From contig CM048591.1 in NCBI GenBank assembly GCA_026413225.1, positions 45,389,803-45,453,802 on the forward strand: 64,000 nt of DNA, in the 5' to 3' direction. This DNA is from Otis tarda (Eukaryota; Chordata; Aves; Otidiformes; Otididae). How positions within the stretch are numbered: the first letter of the stretch is position 1; the number at the start of each line of letters is the position of its first letter. This document shows, one piece after another, positions 35,196 to 48,312 of this stretch. Made by a program: the position numbers and the translations under genes. The notes beneath the pieces were generated by a model. The model did no database searches, was not told the DNA's origin, and saw nothing but the letters and a program-made list of their open reading frames with translations.

Positions 35196-37689
35196 GGTGT
35201 CCCCAGCCAGGCAGTTAGGTCTGTCACTGGGTTCATCCATCTGTCTGTTCTGCTGACTCTTCTTACTCAAGGTATCTTCCCAGGCTCCCCTCCACCACTC
35301 TTTACTGCCTGTGTGTGAATCTCTTGTGTGCAAAATCTGAAACACAAGGTAAATGGTTAATTTTTTCTAGTCTGAGGGAAGTAAAAATACAATGCTCCTG
35401 CTAAAGGTTTAGCAAAAGGGATAGGCATGTCATGTCATGATGTAGTAAGCTTCCTGTCAGAGAAAAGATACCCCAAGCCCAAATTGTTCTTGAGCCTAGC
35501 CATTAGCGAGGAGTCAGTCTGAATACTTAACCATTCCGTCTCTGAGAAAGGGATGACAGGCTGTTCTTTCTCTGTTCAGTGAATTATTTAATTAGTGATG
35601 GATATGTGCATTTTAGCTGCCATTTACCTAACTACTGTGATTTTTTTTTTTAAAGTACTGAAGAAGGCAGTCAAATGCAAAAGAGGTACAATGGAGGGTA
35701 CCAAAGAAGTACAACAAGCTCTCCAGTCCAAGTGTCAGCCTCTGTGTTGATTCCATTTTACCTTACCTAGCTGAAATATCCCAGTTCTTTATGCCAAAAT
35801 CAATTACATCATAACTCTTCCTCAGCCACACCAAGGGTACTTCTAAACAGAATACTACTAAACCATCTCAGAACAGTGTTTTTTTCCTCTAACTTTTAGA
35901 AAATGTCAGCAGTTTAACTGCATTAATGGTATTGTACATATTGTGTTTTTAACTGGGCACTGTTTCTAATGTTCATACCTAGCCTACTGAGACAAATACC
36001 TGTTCTTCATGATTCATCACCATTACCGTACCTATGGAAAAACGTGTATCCTTTTGTGCTGAACCCAATTTGGGATTAAAAGGTACTATTTTAAACATTT
36101 CCTAAATCAATCATGGACATATTGTTATTAAAATGTTTTTAGTAAATCTTAGATTAACCCATACACATACACTTTAAACTGCCCTCTCATTTTCTGCAAC
36201 TCAGAGGAGAACACCTCATTGTCAGGATAAGGAAAAGAGAAGTGGAAGAAACCATAGTCTGTACTCCATTCGCAAAAACCTTTGCAAATGTGAACTCCGT
36301 GCCTAATAGAAATACAAGCTAAAACTTAACGTTTGAAAAGGAAAAAGTAACTGTAATATATATTGCATGAACATACTGTAGATACATAAATTATCTGAAA
36401 TCAAATGCTTTAGAAGATGACATGGCTTGAGTTTATAACAAAAGCTGAGGTTTATCAGATCAACCTCTGATCTGTAGCTGGGTATAAATGCTGACATAGT
36501 TAGGCCATGTTTAAGAGAGAAGTCAATATAACTTCCAGTGATGTATCATTGGGCTCCTCAAGAAATAAGCAGTGGGATTCAGCTGAAAGTTTTTAAGAAA
36601 GGGCAATGTACTGTGGCTTTAGAATATCATCCCTCCACAGAACTTCACTTTCCTGCTTCTTGCATCCATGGAATTGGATATGCAAGCCCCCTGCACAGCA
36701 CATGGCTCTCTCTCACCAGTCATTTCTTCATCTTCTGCAGTACTGCTAGCTCAGCTCGTCACTTGGGTCACAGCAGTCAGTGGATTACAGGGGCATATAG
36801 ACCCTCATTTGAAATCTTTTCACATGCAGTGACGCCAGCGATGGTACCCCCTCTTGACATCTTTGCTATAGCTCTGCTTATGAGGCTTAACAACATAGGA
36901 TAGGTGCAGATAGACACTTCGGGAGACAGGGAGTGTGTGGAGCCTTGTAAGCGAACTGAGTCAAGTCTGACAAGAGGAAAAGCTGAGACACAGATAACAG
37001 TCTAGTTACTATAGTGACGAAGGGGGGTATATACTGAGTCTGACGGTGTCCTTTCCAGCACTTGACATAATACATATCTTTTCTAAAATAACAATATAAT
37101 TTACAGTAGTAAAAAAAATGCAAATGTGTAAACTGTGTATGCTGCTTTCTGTTAAGTGTATATTTATTTCACAAAGCAACAATGGGAAAAACTGCAAAAT
37201 ATCAAGGCTGGTGACATAAAAACCTGCATAAATAGGTATACACGAGCTGTTCCATCAGTGAACTAATGATTCACTAACACTGATGCTTTCATGTAAGTTC
37301 TTTGTTTACCTGGCAATACGTGGAATAGAATCTAATCCTTAAGACTAGCCCTGGTTTTTTTTTCACCTCCCAATTTCTGTTTTATTTGTAAACAGTTAGC
37401 TTCGTTTGTGACACAGCTCCCACAGAGTGCACAAAGAACTGCATTATCAATTAATTTGCCTGGCTTCATTTCCCAGCTGTACATCAGTGTCACGCTATGC
37501 ATTAAAATAGCTGTCTTTATAAATTTTCCAGTAGGAAATAAAAACAGAATGATACTTTTTGAAGCCTAACTGAGAACCGGTAATACAGACGTGTAGTGTT
37601 TTCCCTACTGCAAAGAGAGAACTCGGATTTCATACTGATAAAAATCCCTCCTGTTGAAAATTAGGAGTGGACTCCCTGCTAATTTTTTC
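35196..37689. other. Noncoding stretch
   Basis: AT-rich sequence with no recognised gene or repeat. The 121-codon plus-strand open frame at 36.54-36.90 kb has no family resemblance and no supporting splice or promoter context. Confidence 0.5.
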
Positions 37690-37980
37690 CTAAGAGGCTT
37701 TAAAATTTCTTTTTCTCAGGTCTTCGATGTTCTCTACTTCAATGCACATATTAATATTATTATTTAATTCTTTCCTATTCTTGGATACTATTTCAAAGAA
37801 AGCTAACTGTTTGTTATACAGTATTTTCTTCAACTTCCATAAAATGGTTGCATGTTTTAAGCTGCCCTCATCATGACACTGTTTAATTCGGCGTTCTCCT
37901 TCTTTTTAAAAAAGGATTTCTTCCAGGTCTGAATCTTCACTTTAGACAGAAGAGTTGTCATTACTGGAAGAACTGCTATC
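37690..37980 (-). pseudogene. Decayed coding-like segment, unidentified
   Basis: One minus-strand frame of 97 codons looks protein-like despite internal stops. A Ser/Asp-rich start (DSSSSNDNSS) is followed by an acidic stretch (SEDSDLEEIL) and then a basic, helix-like part (HATILWKLKKILYNKQLAFF and ELNNNINMCIEVENIEDLRK). A CCCAG acceptor-like sequence precedes it and upstream sequence in that frame is not coding-like, which suggests a single exon and not a processed copy. I do not recognise the family. It may be an exon of a lost gene, or chance. A second overlapping frame is also open for about 50 codons. Confidence 0.35.
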
Positions 37981-38119
37981 CTGGGTGGATCATTAATGCA
38001 GGCATTAAACATTGATCAGTCTGAAGGGTTAAATTTGTATGAAGGAAGAGCGTGGCATAATGCTGGTGTAAAATAGCTAGAGGTGACTGGCTGAGGAGTG
38101 CTGCAGGTCCTTCTTCAGG

Positions 38120-38455
38120 ATAGCATGTCACAATGATTGCTCTGCACCTCTGTGTCTCTCATCCCTGCCTTGGGAGAGCGACTTCTACAGAGTGAGGTAT
38201 AACGCTCATTTAATCTTTGGCTGACGCACTGATACTGCTGACAGAAGGGCGAGTTCGAGCCATCTGCAGTGGTCGCACTCTGGTGGACAACTTTGCTGTA
38301 GGATCTGGGCTGAGACGGCCAACTCATTTCACATCGATTACCCAGCAGCCTTCAGACATAGCGGTGTTGGTGGTTGCTGACCTGGGCTGGATTCAAACTG
38401 GCAGTTAAAGCATGAAAGGCTCCATATGCCAGTGTCTCCCCTGAGCCATTAGGTG
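38120..38455 (-). repeat. Probable tRNA-derived SINE relic
   Basis: On the minus strand, TGGCTCAGGGG (38448-38438) fits the RNA polymerase III A box and AGTTTGAATCC (38399-38389) fits the B box. Their start-to-start distance of about 49 bases is as in a tRNA. About 270 bases of unrelated body follow in the same direction. The tRNA-like part lacks a convincing full cloverleaf, so this is a SINE head and not a tRNA gene. The family is unnamed; amniote-wide tRNA SINEs are candidates. Confidence 0.45.
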
Positions 38456-39623
38456 ACATATGGTTTCATTCTGAGAAAAATGATGCTCAGCCAATATGAA
38501 ATTATGTATGCAAAGGTTAAAGGCATCTTTTGCCATACCTCATGGGAGCTTTTTACAGATATTTGTATCACAGGGGAGAAATCCGTAGTGTGGAAATTAT
38601 AAATCCCCTTATTCATTTAGTATGCCTATTCTTGTTAAATTGAATGATCAGTGGTATCTGAAAAGTACCGAAGAAGCCTTCAGGCCTTACAGTTGGGTTT
38701 TTTTTTTATTTGTTTAGTGGGTTTTTCTGGGATTTTTTTTTTTCTGTGGAGAGTGAGAGTAATGATAGATGCATACTTATTTGTTCTGTTTTCATCCAGC
38801 TGTCATTGTATGAAAAATAAGTCTGTTAATTTAATTTTCATCCACAGTTGCCATATTACCTGTCCAGAGTCCTTGTATAGCCTGGCCAACAGGACTCCTA
38901 AACCTGCCTTTGCTGCTTTTAGCTGATAGGCACAGCTGAAGTCCTGTTTCTGTACTACTCCAAAATATGTTTAGGAAAGCTTTTAAGAAAATTTTAGGGG
39001 GGGATTGGAATAAGCTAGCTACAATTGAAGATCATGTTGAAATTGTAATTTCTTCCAGGCTATGGTAAAATTTAAAATATTTTTTCTTTTCCCGTTTGAG
39101 TTAGTCCTGGTATGTAAACAACAGCACAGAGGTTAGTTTGACCTAATTTGTCTTTCATGCAGTCTAGCAGAAAAAGAAATAGCAGACTACATTTCCTTCC
39201 CCCACCAAATTTTTTAGAATTCTACTAAAGTTGAGCTTTAAGTACATGAATATTTGGAACAGCAAGGTGGCCTTATAGCTAGGTCTTGACTGACAATCTG
39301 AAAGACACTGAGTGGAAGAATGGGCTCAGATTCATTTGCCACTACTACTAGAGTTGCCCAAAATTTTTAGTAGGAAGGAAAAAGAAGGCTAGGGGGAGCT
39401 CAGGATCTGAACTCACAAAAATCTGGTCACAAATACATCCTCCAAAACTTGTGTCAACACCAGAGAATTACTGCTGTACTGACCCTTACTAGTTCTGACC
39501 TAAAATGCTTACGACATAGTCATTTTAAGTTGGAAATATGGCATGAAACCTGAAGCAGATCTATTGATTTCACTGAGAATTTTGTTGTGTTTTTATTCTC
39601 CTCACATTTCCTTCTTCTTAGTA

Positions 39624-39652
39624 TGCAATGTAAGTGTAGCAATGTAAGTGTA
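39624..39652. repeat. Two-copy 14-bp tandem repeat
   Basis: GCAATGTAAGTGTA is present twice head to tail. Confidence 0.7.
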
Positions 39653-40433
39653 GACACTACAGTGGGCATAGGAGACGTTGTTATTCTCAGACGTGGGTGT
39701 ACAACTGTTGCACCAAAGAAATGTTTTAATTCCTTTGAACTGTTGTTGTAAATATGTCCCCAGAAGAAGAAAATATGCTTGTTAAGGGAGGGAAATTATA
39801 TGTGAGAGCATGCCTCAAGAGTAGGCAGACAATGATTGAAGTTTCAAGAGAAAGCCATAGGAGAAAAGGTCTTTTATAGACCACAGAGAAGCCTGGAGCA
39901 TACTCTGTGGGATCTGGAGGAAGAGATAAAACCAAGGAATAAAAAAGTGTACACTGATAGAATGATGTAAGCTGCCAGGAGAAAGAAGAAGTAGTTGTGA
40001 AGAATGAAAATATGTAGCAGGCACCTGTTGGAAATAGAGGTGTGACAGACTAGAAACCAATTTAGAAAAAATCCTGTCACTAGCTATCTAAATAAGTTCA
40101 TAAGCAACATGAATGGAAAAGGTGTTTTTAGCCTTTGATGCAAATAAGAGAAAATAGCAGCTATTTTAGTAACTCAATTTCATATGTCATTTTTGTAAAC
40201 ATATTGTAAAATGCTACTTAGCCAAAGAATTGGAGTTGGGAATTTTAGACCCCTGAGGATGACTCTGTGAATTGGAGTGACTGGTTGCTGGACTAATTCT
40301 GAGGTCTGAATATATGAAATACAGTATATATATTATCCCACAATCAATATCTTTTACTACATTTTGTTTCTGTGCCATGTCAGTCTTCTGTTTCTTTTTC
40401 TGCTCTATCTATCAGGTATAATTAACTGCAGGC

Positions 40434-40459
40434 TTGTTTGTTTGTTTGTTTGTTTTTTT
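40434..40459. repeat. (TTTG)n microsatellite
   Basis: About five TTTG units end in a short poly-T run. Confidence 0.9.
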
Positions 40460-41582
40460 CCTAGAGCCATCTACAAAAGCTCCCACTCTATATGTTCATG
40501 TAGCTCTCAAGTACAGCCATGAAAAGAGCTGTCAAAAAAGCTGTCATGAGCTGGGCAAAGGTCACTGCTAATTAACAGAGGGACTCAGAAGAGGAATAGT
40601 CTGATTCTGAGATCAAGCTTGGGATGTTTGGGCAGAAAAGAGCTAGGCAAAGCAGTTGTTTCTTTTAGTGTGAGAGCTTGTAAAGCCACAGAGGAGAAAG
40701 CTGCAATAGTAAAGACAAGGAGCTGAAGCAGGTACAGTGGTGATGCTGTTCAGGCAGTGGCACTCCCCACCTGCTGCTTGATGGGCGGTAAGGAAGGAGA
40801 GAGGGCAAACAGATCAAGGTTCAAGTTCAAGGTTCAAAACGGCATCAAATTTTTTAGTTGCTTAAAATTTTTGCAGAGTGTTCAATTTTAAGCGTAAATC
40901 AGCACACTTTCATTTAAGAGAGGCTAGAAGGCCTGAAGGTATAGCTGGGGAGGGACTGAGGAAAAACCTGTAAATTTTTCTGTTCATGGGAGACAGAGAA
41001 GGAGAGAGGTTACTCGTGGCATTGCCCGAGTATCTTCTGAGCGGAAGTGGCAGCTGAAGATAATTTTGTTAAAACTGGTTGTACTGTCACAAGACTGATC
41101 TGTCAGTTTTCCATGGGAGGACAGGACTGTTTTATCCCAAGGCAACTGCTTTGCATAGGGAAAATTAATCATTTACATTCAGAGTCTAAAACACAGCTAA
41201 ACTGTCTGAGCCTGAAAATAACATGTCTCTGCAGAGTGCAAACCAGGATCTGATATAAAATATACACCAACAGTGGGTATAGAACTTAGTAATTTGTCTC
41301 AGGTTTTAAGCAGGTGGGTATTCTAGTGGATCTGCTCTGATTTTTTTCTGTTTTATACTCCAGGGCTATAAATCTTTACTACTTTCCAGTGTTTTACCCT
41401 TTAGAGAGGCTGATTTTTTTTTAAAGTAACACACTGAGCTAAATGTTAACATAATTATGAATGGAACATGAAGTGCATGCATTTTAAAGCCTTTTAACTT
41501 GATATAGTTAAGCCAACACTTGAGTAATAAATGATTATTTTATGCAGGTTAACCGAGGTCTTTTTCATTTATGCATCTATTT

Positions 41583-41597
41583 CCAATAGGTGGCACT
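41583..41597 (+). promoter_or_regulatory. CTCF-like motif
   Basis: CCAATAGGTGGCACT matches CCASYAGRKGGCRST at all but one position. It is the best CTCF-type match I noticed in the window. Binding is inferred. Confidence 0.4.
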
Positions 41598-44500
41598 CCA
41601 ACAATTTCTGTAAATGTTACGCTGTTTGAGTCTGAACTCCTGCAAAAGCAGAAGAGCCTGTGCAAATAATGAAAAATTGATTTGTAATTCTTTTATTTTA
41701 GACATCACGCCAAAGTCTTATGTGTTTATGAATTATATGTTCAAGGCTGTAAACTGGGGAAATTACAGGGAAGGAGGAGAAAGAAATATGTGGAATTGTT
41801 GGTTTATAAAATGTTGTGAAATCTGCTACGGTAATTTGATTTAGTATTCTCCAGTCATCTCCTGAGACTACTACAGTCCTTGCGCAGGAAGTCCGGACTG
41901 CCTGGCGTGGAGGCAGCTCTCCTGCCTGAGGTGCTCTGGCATGTGATTCAGGGAAGGAGAGATTCTTCTGGCCCTCAGAAGAGCTGCTGCCAGTGAGACG
42001 AAAAGGGAAAGAATACAGTTGAAAGAGATACCAAATTACAGAAGGACACAGAAGAAACTATGAGTCTGTATTTGCCTAAATTCACAATAACAGTAAAATA
42101 TTCTGAGTAGGCTGATGGGCTTACTCCTAGAGCTGAGCTGACTCCAACTCCCAGCCATTCTTTGGCTGATGAATGAAGCTGGGGTGGAATCCTAGCGGCA
42201 CTGAATGCAATGACAGAGCTCCATTAAGTTGAAAGGGCTGAGATTTCACCTTGTGACACTGTGACCATCACCTGTGCTACAGAGAGTAGTAAAGCTATGG
42301 GACAAACCATGACTTGTTCTGGATGCACTTTAAATCTAGTTTAGGGGAAAAAAAAAAGTGCATATGCTTCACTTTATGTGAAGCAGATTTGGTGACTCTG
42401 TGCGGTCTCTCTGTGTGGCAAGCGGAGGAAGGGCATACAATTCAAAAGACTGGGGCATCTCATTCCAGAAATTCCAGCAGCACCTTTATGACTGAGACCT
42501 TGTTGTACTACTGGTATTATATATGTTTCCTATGGATTTTTAGTTTTATTCAGGATAGTCAGTCTTGCACAGTGGAACTTTGTCAAAGTGAAAAATAACA
42601 CGTTGGTGATTTCTTAGTTTATGGGTGTTATTTTAGACATTCAGCCTGTCATTCTGGGTAACCATTCTTCTTTCCCTCTCCTCAAAAAAGCAAATTTGAA
42701 GGTAAAATATGTTTCTGAATTAACTTACAGTGCTAGTTCCATTTCCTAAGGGATGGTTAATGGAGGTGGCAACCAAAATCCCTGCAGAGTAAAAGTGTTT
42801 TTAGATAACGTGCTGAAATTTGGCTAGCCAAAATGAGAGGTAATATTAATTAAGAAGTGTTGGCATTGTGCAGATTTGGTTTCATTTTTTTACAGTAAAG
42901 GGCATGGGATTTGCCTTCACTGCAGGTTTACTTGGAACAAGAGACTCTTACCCTATATTAAATGTATTCTTTTAAATGTTGATGGGATGAGAGAGCATCG
43001 ATATGCAAAAACAATACATAAACATGCATTGCCTGATTGCGAAGAGCTGTTTATAAGCACTTAATGGGGAACTTTTTGGAACATTAACCGCGTTGTAGAA
43101 AGTCTACTCTTTTGACAGCTGCTCAGATTGCTCCTTTGCCATGCCCTTCAAATCATATTTGGTCAGAGCACCTCACTGTCTTTTTGTGTTGTCTATATTT
43201 GTGTTGATCAATCTGTCACATCAAGTTAAACAACACTACAGCTGGACTATGCAATATACTTTATTTTTAGGTTTCTGGAAAAGGTTTGCGTCCTATGTGA
43301 GAGCTATGGAGGAAAGACATCATTATAGAGGAATCCTAATTGTAAATTGAACCACATAATTTCCTCCATCCCCAAATTAGCAGTATAAGGTAAGAGAGAT
43401 TGGATTTCAAAAGCTGTGGCACTCTTCTCTCTGTTCCAGTTTACTTGTCCTTGATTCATCTGGATAGAAAACAAACATGTTAAAAGGCAGTAAAAAGCAG
43501 ACAGCTTCCATGTACAAATTAGCATCTCCCAGCCTCATGAAGGTTTGAAAAGCTCAGCTATTTATCATGTTACATTCTTACTCATTGCCTGATTTCAGAT
43601 GCCAAAGCAATGTGGTCGTACTTGTCAGGCAGAGGAGTGAACTTCTTCTTGTGCCTTCCTGCTGAAGGGTTCAACTTTTTAGCTCCTCTTTTGCCTCATT
43701 TGTTCATCCTTCTTGCCACCCTGCAAGGGCTAAGGTTTGTATCCTTTGATAATTTTCTTGTTTTAATACATTTGAAAAGTAGTTGATTGGGCTGTGTAGA
43801 CTAACCTTGGCTTTTCCTCGGTGCCGACCAAAATGGTTCACATAAGTTGGCTCTCTGTGACAACTTATGTTTAGGATGTTTAGGACCCTGACAGATCAGC
43901 TTAGGTGGATTAAGCTGCAGGAGTTTTGGATGTTACCACCCCCGCCTGCCCATTTCTCCTTACCAGCTGCAGGTTATTGCATTGCCTAGCAAGAATGACA
44001 GAAAAGAAGTTGCATCTGTACTTCAGTTGTCCTAGGTCAAGGACTTGCATTGCAGTGCAAAACCTTCACTCTTGCCTTAAGCTAGTTTCCCAGATTGAAC
44101 CTATGTGCTTAGATGGGCTGGGATCCTGGGAACCTGAGTCAGACAGTTAGGTGCTGCAGTACTAAATCTGCCAAAACACCTCTGCAGGAGCCCTAAAAAT
44201 CACCAAAAATTGGAACTTCTGCCTTGTGTTGCACCAATAGATTAGTTTTCAAGCCACAGAGCAACAGCTGTTCAGGAGATAAGAAAAAAACGAATTTACC
44301 AATTAGTATTTATTTATTTTTTAAAAAGGTTCAGATCTTTCCAGAATTCTGGCTTTTTTTTCTCTCTCTCCTTTTGCTTTGAACTAATAACAAAACATTT
44401 GAACTTAGCTTTTAGCTTGGCTATTAATAAATCTGTGAAATAAAAAATGGGGAAATATATATGCATAAATGCTAATATATTTTACATATGCATATGCTGT

Positions 44501-46725
44501 ATTTGATATTGATATTTTGTACATTATGTTTAATATATTGAATATACAAATAATATTTTTGTTAATTACTGCTCAAGATTTTACTTTGTTCAAATGTATT
44601 TATATTTTTATGACAATCTATGCCTACACAAAGTTGATCTTTAACAGAAAGCATATCCTGACTTGGTTGTATTTGAGATCTAAGCTATATGAATGTCTGT
44701 ACTCTAGAAGAAGGGTTGGATTTTACTGACAGGTTTTTTAAAATATACAGTTCTCACAAATACAGTTTGTCATGAAATTTTAGACTCTTTTTAAGACTTC
44801 CTCAAAAAGTAATAGCATGTATGCTCTTGGAGTTCTATATTGTGATACAACACAACCTTTCTTCAGGGAGCAGGTAAAATAATGTCAGTGTATTACCTGG
44901 CGGTTGGCGAAAGATGCTAATTAAAGCATGAATTCAGTTACCTGAGCTTATTAGCCTGTCCCTAACAAGGCAAAGGTCCCCTGAGTTTTGGGAACTGAAC
45001 TATATTGTGTTAAACTCTTTTCCCCTGTGAGAATTGCTGAGCTGCATCTTTTAATGATGCTTCCTCTCTTTGGAGACAAAGGAATGTTAAATGCTGTCAG
45101 TACCCTTCTTCTCAGTTTCTCTTTTAGCTCTGTCTCAATAACTTTCTGCTTTTACTTATTCCCTTGATGCAATTTTTATTGAAATCTCAATTCCTTGTAA
45201 ATTAGATCTCAAACTATCTTTTGAATTTTATCTAGAGGAAACATGAAGCTACTGAGAATGAGTGTTCCTCCTTGCCTCTCTCTCTCCATGCACTCTCAGT
45301 AACTCCATAGGCAGAGAATTATTATTTTATTTATTTCTGTGGCACTTTTGCTCTGCTAGCTGACTAAAATATTTATGTCTTGTGGTGTGACTTGAACGTC
45401 ATTAACGTCGGACTTGCCAATGTAGAGAGAATTTTTAAAAGTCAGGACTCCTCACCAGTCCTGCTAATTTGATGAAGGAGGCACACTTAATCAATTGAGA
45501 TTCATTATGAATCTGCTGGATTTCCTCTGCTGCTAGATGTAGTCAGAACTACTCTCAAGAGTTCTGAATCCCTTGAAAGTAAGGGCTTCCCAGTCAACCC
45601 TCAAAGCCTTGCCGGGGCTACAGCCGGAAAAGGTTAGACAAAAGATGACTGCTCATCCTCAGGTCACACCAATCATTGAATTAAAAAAGCAGAGGGCCAA
45701 CATACCAACATACAATGTGGCTGTATGTTTACACTTATAACCGTAAAGCTGGAAGAAGGAGGCTATATGCTGCATTGACTCGATCTTCCAGGATGTCTCT
45801 CTGCTGTCTTCCAGGGTGTCTGGAAACACCCCTGCAATTCTCAAGGCTCAAGGCAGCAATGGGATAGGTGAACCTTCTGGATGTAGCCCTAAATATTGAT
45901 GACTGTTGAATCCAAGTGATTTTTTTTTTGTGCATTAATTTATTACATGTACCATGAAATTGCTTGGTGTGGCTGCAACATATTTAATGTCCCTGGTGAG
46001 GTGTGGCATTAGGGAATCTGAACGTGAAGATACACCACATACCTCTTCCCCACTGCAGTTCCGCTCCCAGTTTCACTTATATGATATTTCATTGTGCCTG
46101 CTCAAGTGGGCTTGTCAGACCATCCTGGGCGAGCCAGGTCTCCCTAACCCAGGAGAAGTCTCATCCAGGAAAACTCTGGCTAAGTTTCTGTGATGCCAGA
46201 GGATTGAATTGGAAACGTGTGGAGCTCTGCAGCTGCAGGGTGGAAAAGACAGAGGAAATAGTCTTTTGTCATCATTTGTTTGCAATGTCATAATTTGACT
46301 ATTTAAACTGGTAGTCAGCATTTGAGATTGTATCTTGGACACCAGGATGTCTCAGGGTCTTTTAGTAAAAGCCTCTAGAGCTTGAAAGACTTAAGACAGA
46401 CTGAAAGTCATGTTTTAAGGCTAATTGGGGACTTAAGATGCAAAAGATGCTTGAAGCCTGCAAAGTTGTAGGAAAAGGCCCAAAAGCTTGAACAATAAGA
46501 ATTCAGCATTTTTTAATGATCAATCCCTTATTTTTTAAAAAAAGTATTATGAATTTTGGGAAGGATAGTCCATGAAGTTTGAATGCCAAAAATTGGCAGT
46601 ACCAAGTGTTTTTTTCTGTGCTGTCTTGGTTAAAAATTAGTGTGACTTTAATGAGAGCTCTACCGTAAATCAGGAGAAATGTTAACATAGGGAAAACGGG
46701 AACCTGAGAAAGCGGACTTCAAATA

Positions 46726-47286
46726 ATGCATTCAAAATTTCATTTAAACAGTCTTTTTTTTTTTTTTTTGCCTAGGGAAATATACAAAATTACTTTAAAA
46801 GCTTTATTTTCTGGAGAGGTCTGTCCTGTGACTGCCCCACTGCCATGGCTGGTAGCACTTGGGACTGAGGTTAGAGCAGCCAGCAGTTCTCAAGCCGCTT
46901 CTGTCACAGGTGGTTTCAGAGTGACAGGGAAGAGGAGGTCAGGGTGTATCCAGATTCCTGTCCTCAGAGCCCCTTCCCACATTGCTACTCATAGACGTAG
47001 CAGGCTGTTGCTCCTCCTGCTGATAACTGAAAGGCAGCTTGGGATGAAGGAAGATTGGGAGGTGGCTTTGGCTCTTAGCCCCACTAGCAGGACAGCAGTT
47101 ATGGAGGCAGGTGCCCTGGGCGGTTATCCATCCCTCTCTTATGGTCTTCTTGCACAGATCTGTGTGTCTCCTTGGTGCTCAAAGGAGATGGTGGACCCCC
47201 GCTCAGTGACACAGATACAGAGTCGTAAAACACATCCTGCAGGAAAAGGCAAAACTCTGTTCTGGACTCAGGAAGAAGCAGCTTAG
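46726..47286 (+). other. GC-richer block with a 186-codon open frame, not called as a gene
   Basis: The frame starts inside a poly-T run and encodes no motif I recognise. It has low-complexity Leu and Ser runs and lacks flanking splice or promoter signals. The higher GC content of the block explains the long frame. It could be an old unrecognised repeat. Confidence 0.3.
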
Positions 47287-47969
47287 CTTACCAGTACTAT
47301 CATAGGAACTTGAGCAGCCATTCTTTGACCTTGCTCCTCTGACAGTCTGCCCCCTCCACCTCCCTCCAAAAAAACCCAATCCTCCCAAAACAACAGAAAA
47401 CCAAAACAAAATAACAAAAGTATTTTGCTCTGAAAGCAGCTTTATTTTGTGTTTAGGGCTTCCTAGAACCTGTGTGCTGGAGGCTGCTGGAGGGATGTGC
47501 TGGATCAGTGTTTTACATTCCCTAGCATGGTTTTCCTTTCTGATGTATTCCTCCTATGGCTGGCAAACAGCCAGGTGAAATTGTGCAGAACACCAAATAT
47601 TAAGAAACCAGGAGACAGAGCACTGTCTCTGTGTTGCATTCAGATTGGAGATGGGGCATTGCAAACTGATATTTTCCTGAACTTGAGATCAGAATTGCTG
47701 AAGCATTTAGGATAGTGTGTCTACATGTACTTTTATTTGGAACAGAAAAGCTTATTTTTAACTGTAATTCTGTGGCAGGTAGGAAGAAAATAAAGGTTAC
47801 AAAGGCCAGGTATCCTTCGAGGTGGAGATGGGATGGAAACTCCCCTTACCAACCAGGATATGCATCCTGGTCAAGGACAATAGTATATTCATACACCTGT
47901 CGGGTGTATATTGTGTGTAGGTGATCTATGGTTTGTTACATAAGCCTACACTGGACTCTAACCAAAATT

Positions 47970-48312
47970 TGTGTCCCAAACTACCCTTAGGTGATTTTAA
48001 TGCTAAAAATTACATCCCCTTATGGATTCTGAGTAAGCTAATAAAGAGGACCTCCCTAAATGTTTAAAACATGAATATATGTAATCATGAGTTGTGGGAA
48101 AAGTATGAGTAACCAATCAGTTATTTTATTGTCATTTTTTCCTTGCTGTTATTTTGTATAAAAGATCTCTTGTATTTCTAAGAGGTGTGCTGGCTTTGTG
48201 GAATACCACCTAGCACCCGTCTTTGTGCAAACATGAGATAAAACAATACCTCTACTCAGTGTGTTAATTGGTTTCTGCACACCGGGAAAACAGACCCAGG
48301 TTTGGGACAACA
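47970..48312 (+). mobile_element. Solo LTR of an endogenous retrovirus
   Basis: The ends form the expected TG...CA with a short inverted match (TGTGTCCCAAA at the left, TTTGGGACAACA at the right). The length is 343 bp. A TATA box (TATAAAAG, 48157-48164) and a polyadenylation-like GATAAAACAATACC further right are placed as in an LTR promoter/poly(A) unit, so the orientation is plus. No internal retroviral region adjoins it, so it is a solo LTR left by recombination. It looks ERVL-like but the class is not certain. No clear target-site duplication was found. It appears moderately old. Confidence 0.72.

Larger units (their letters stand above)
38456..46725. other. Noncoding stretch
   Basis: AT-rich with no supported exon. 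It holds a (TTTG)n run at 40.43-40.46 kb, a 14-bp tandem duplication near 39.63 kb, a CTCF-like motif at 41.58 kb and a strongly AT-rich patch at 44.3-44.75 kb. Confidence 0.5.

Noticed and set aside
38389-38460. tRNA gene on the minus strand
   Set aside because: A and B boxes are present but the acceptor stem and anticodon arm do not pair. A SINE head fits better.
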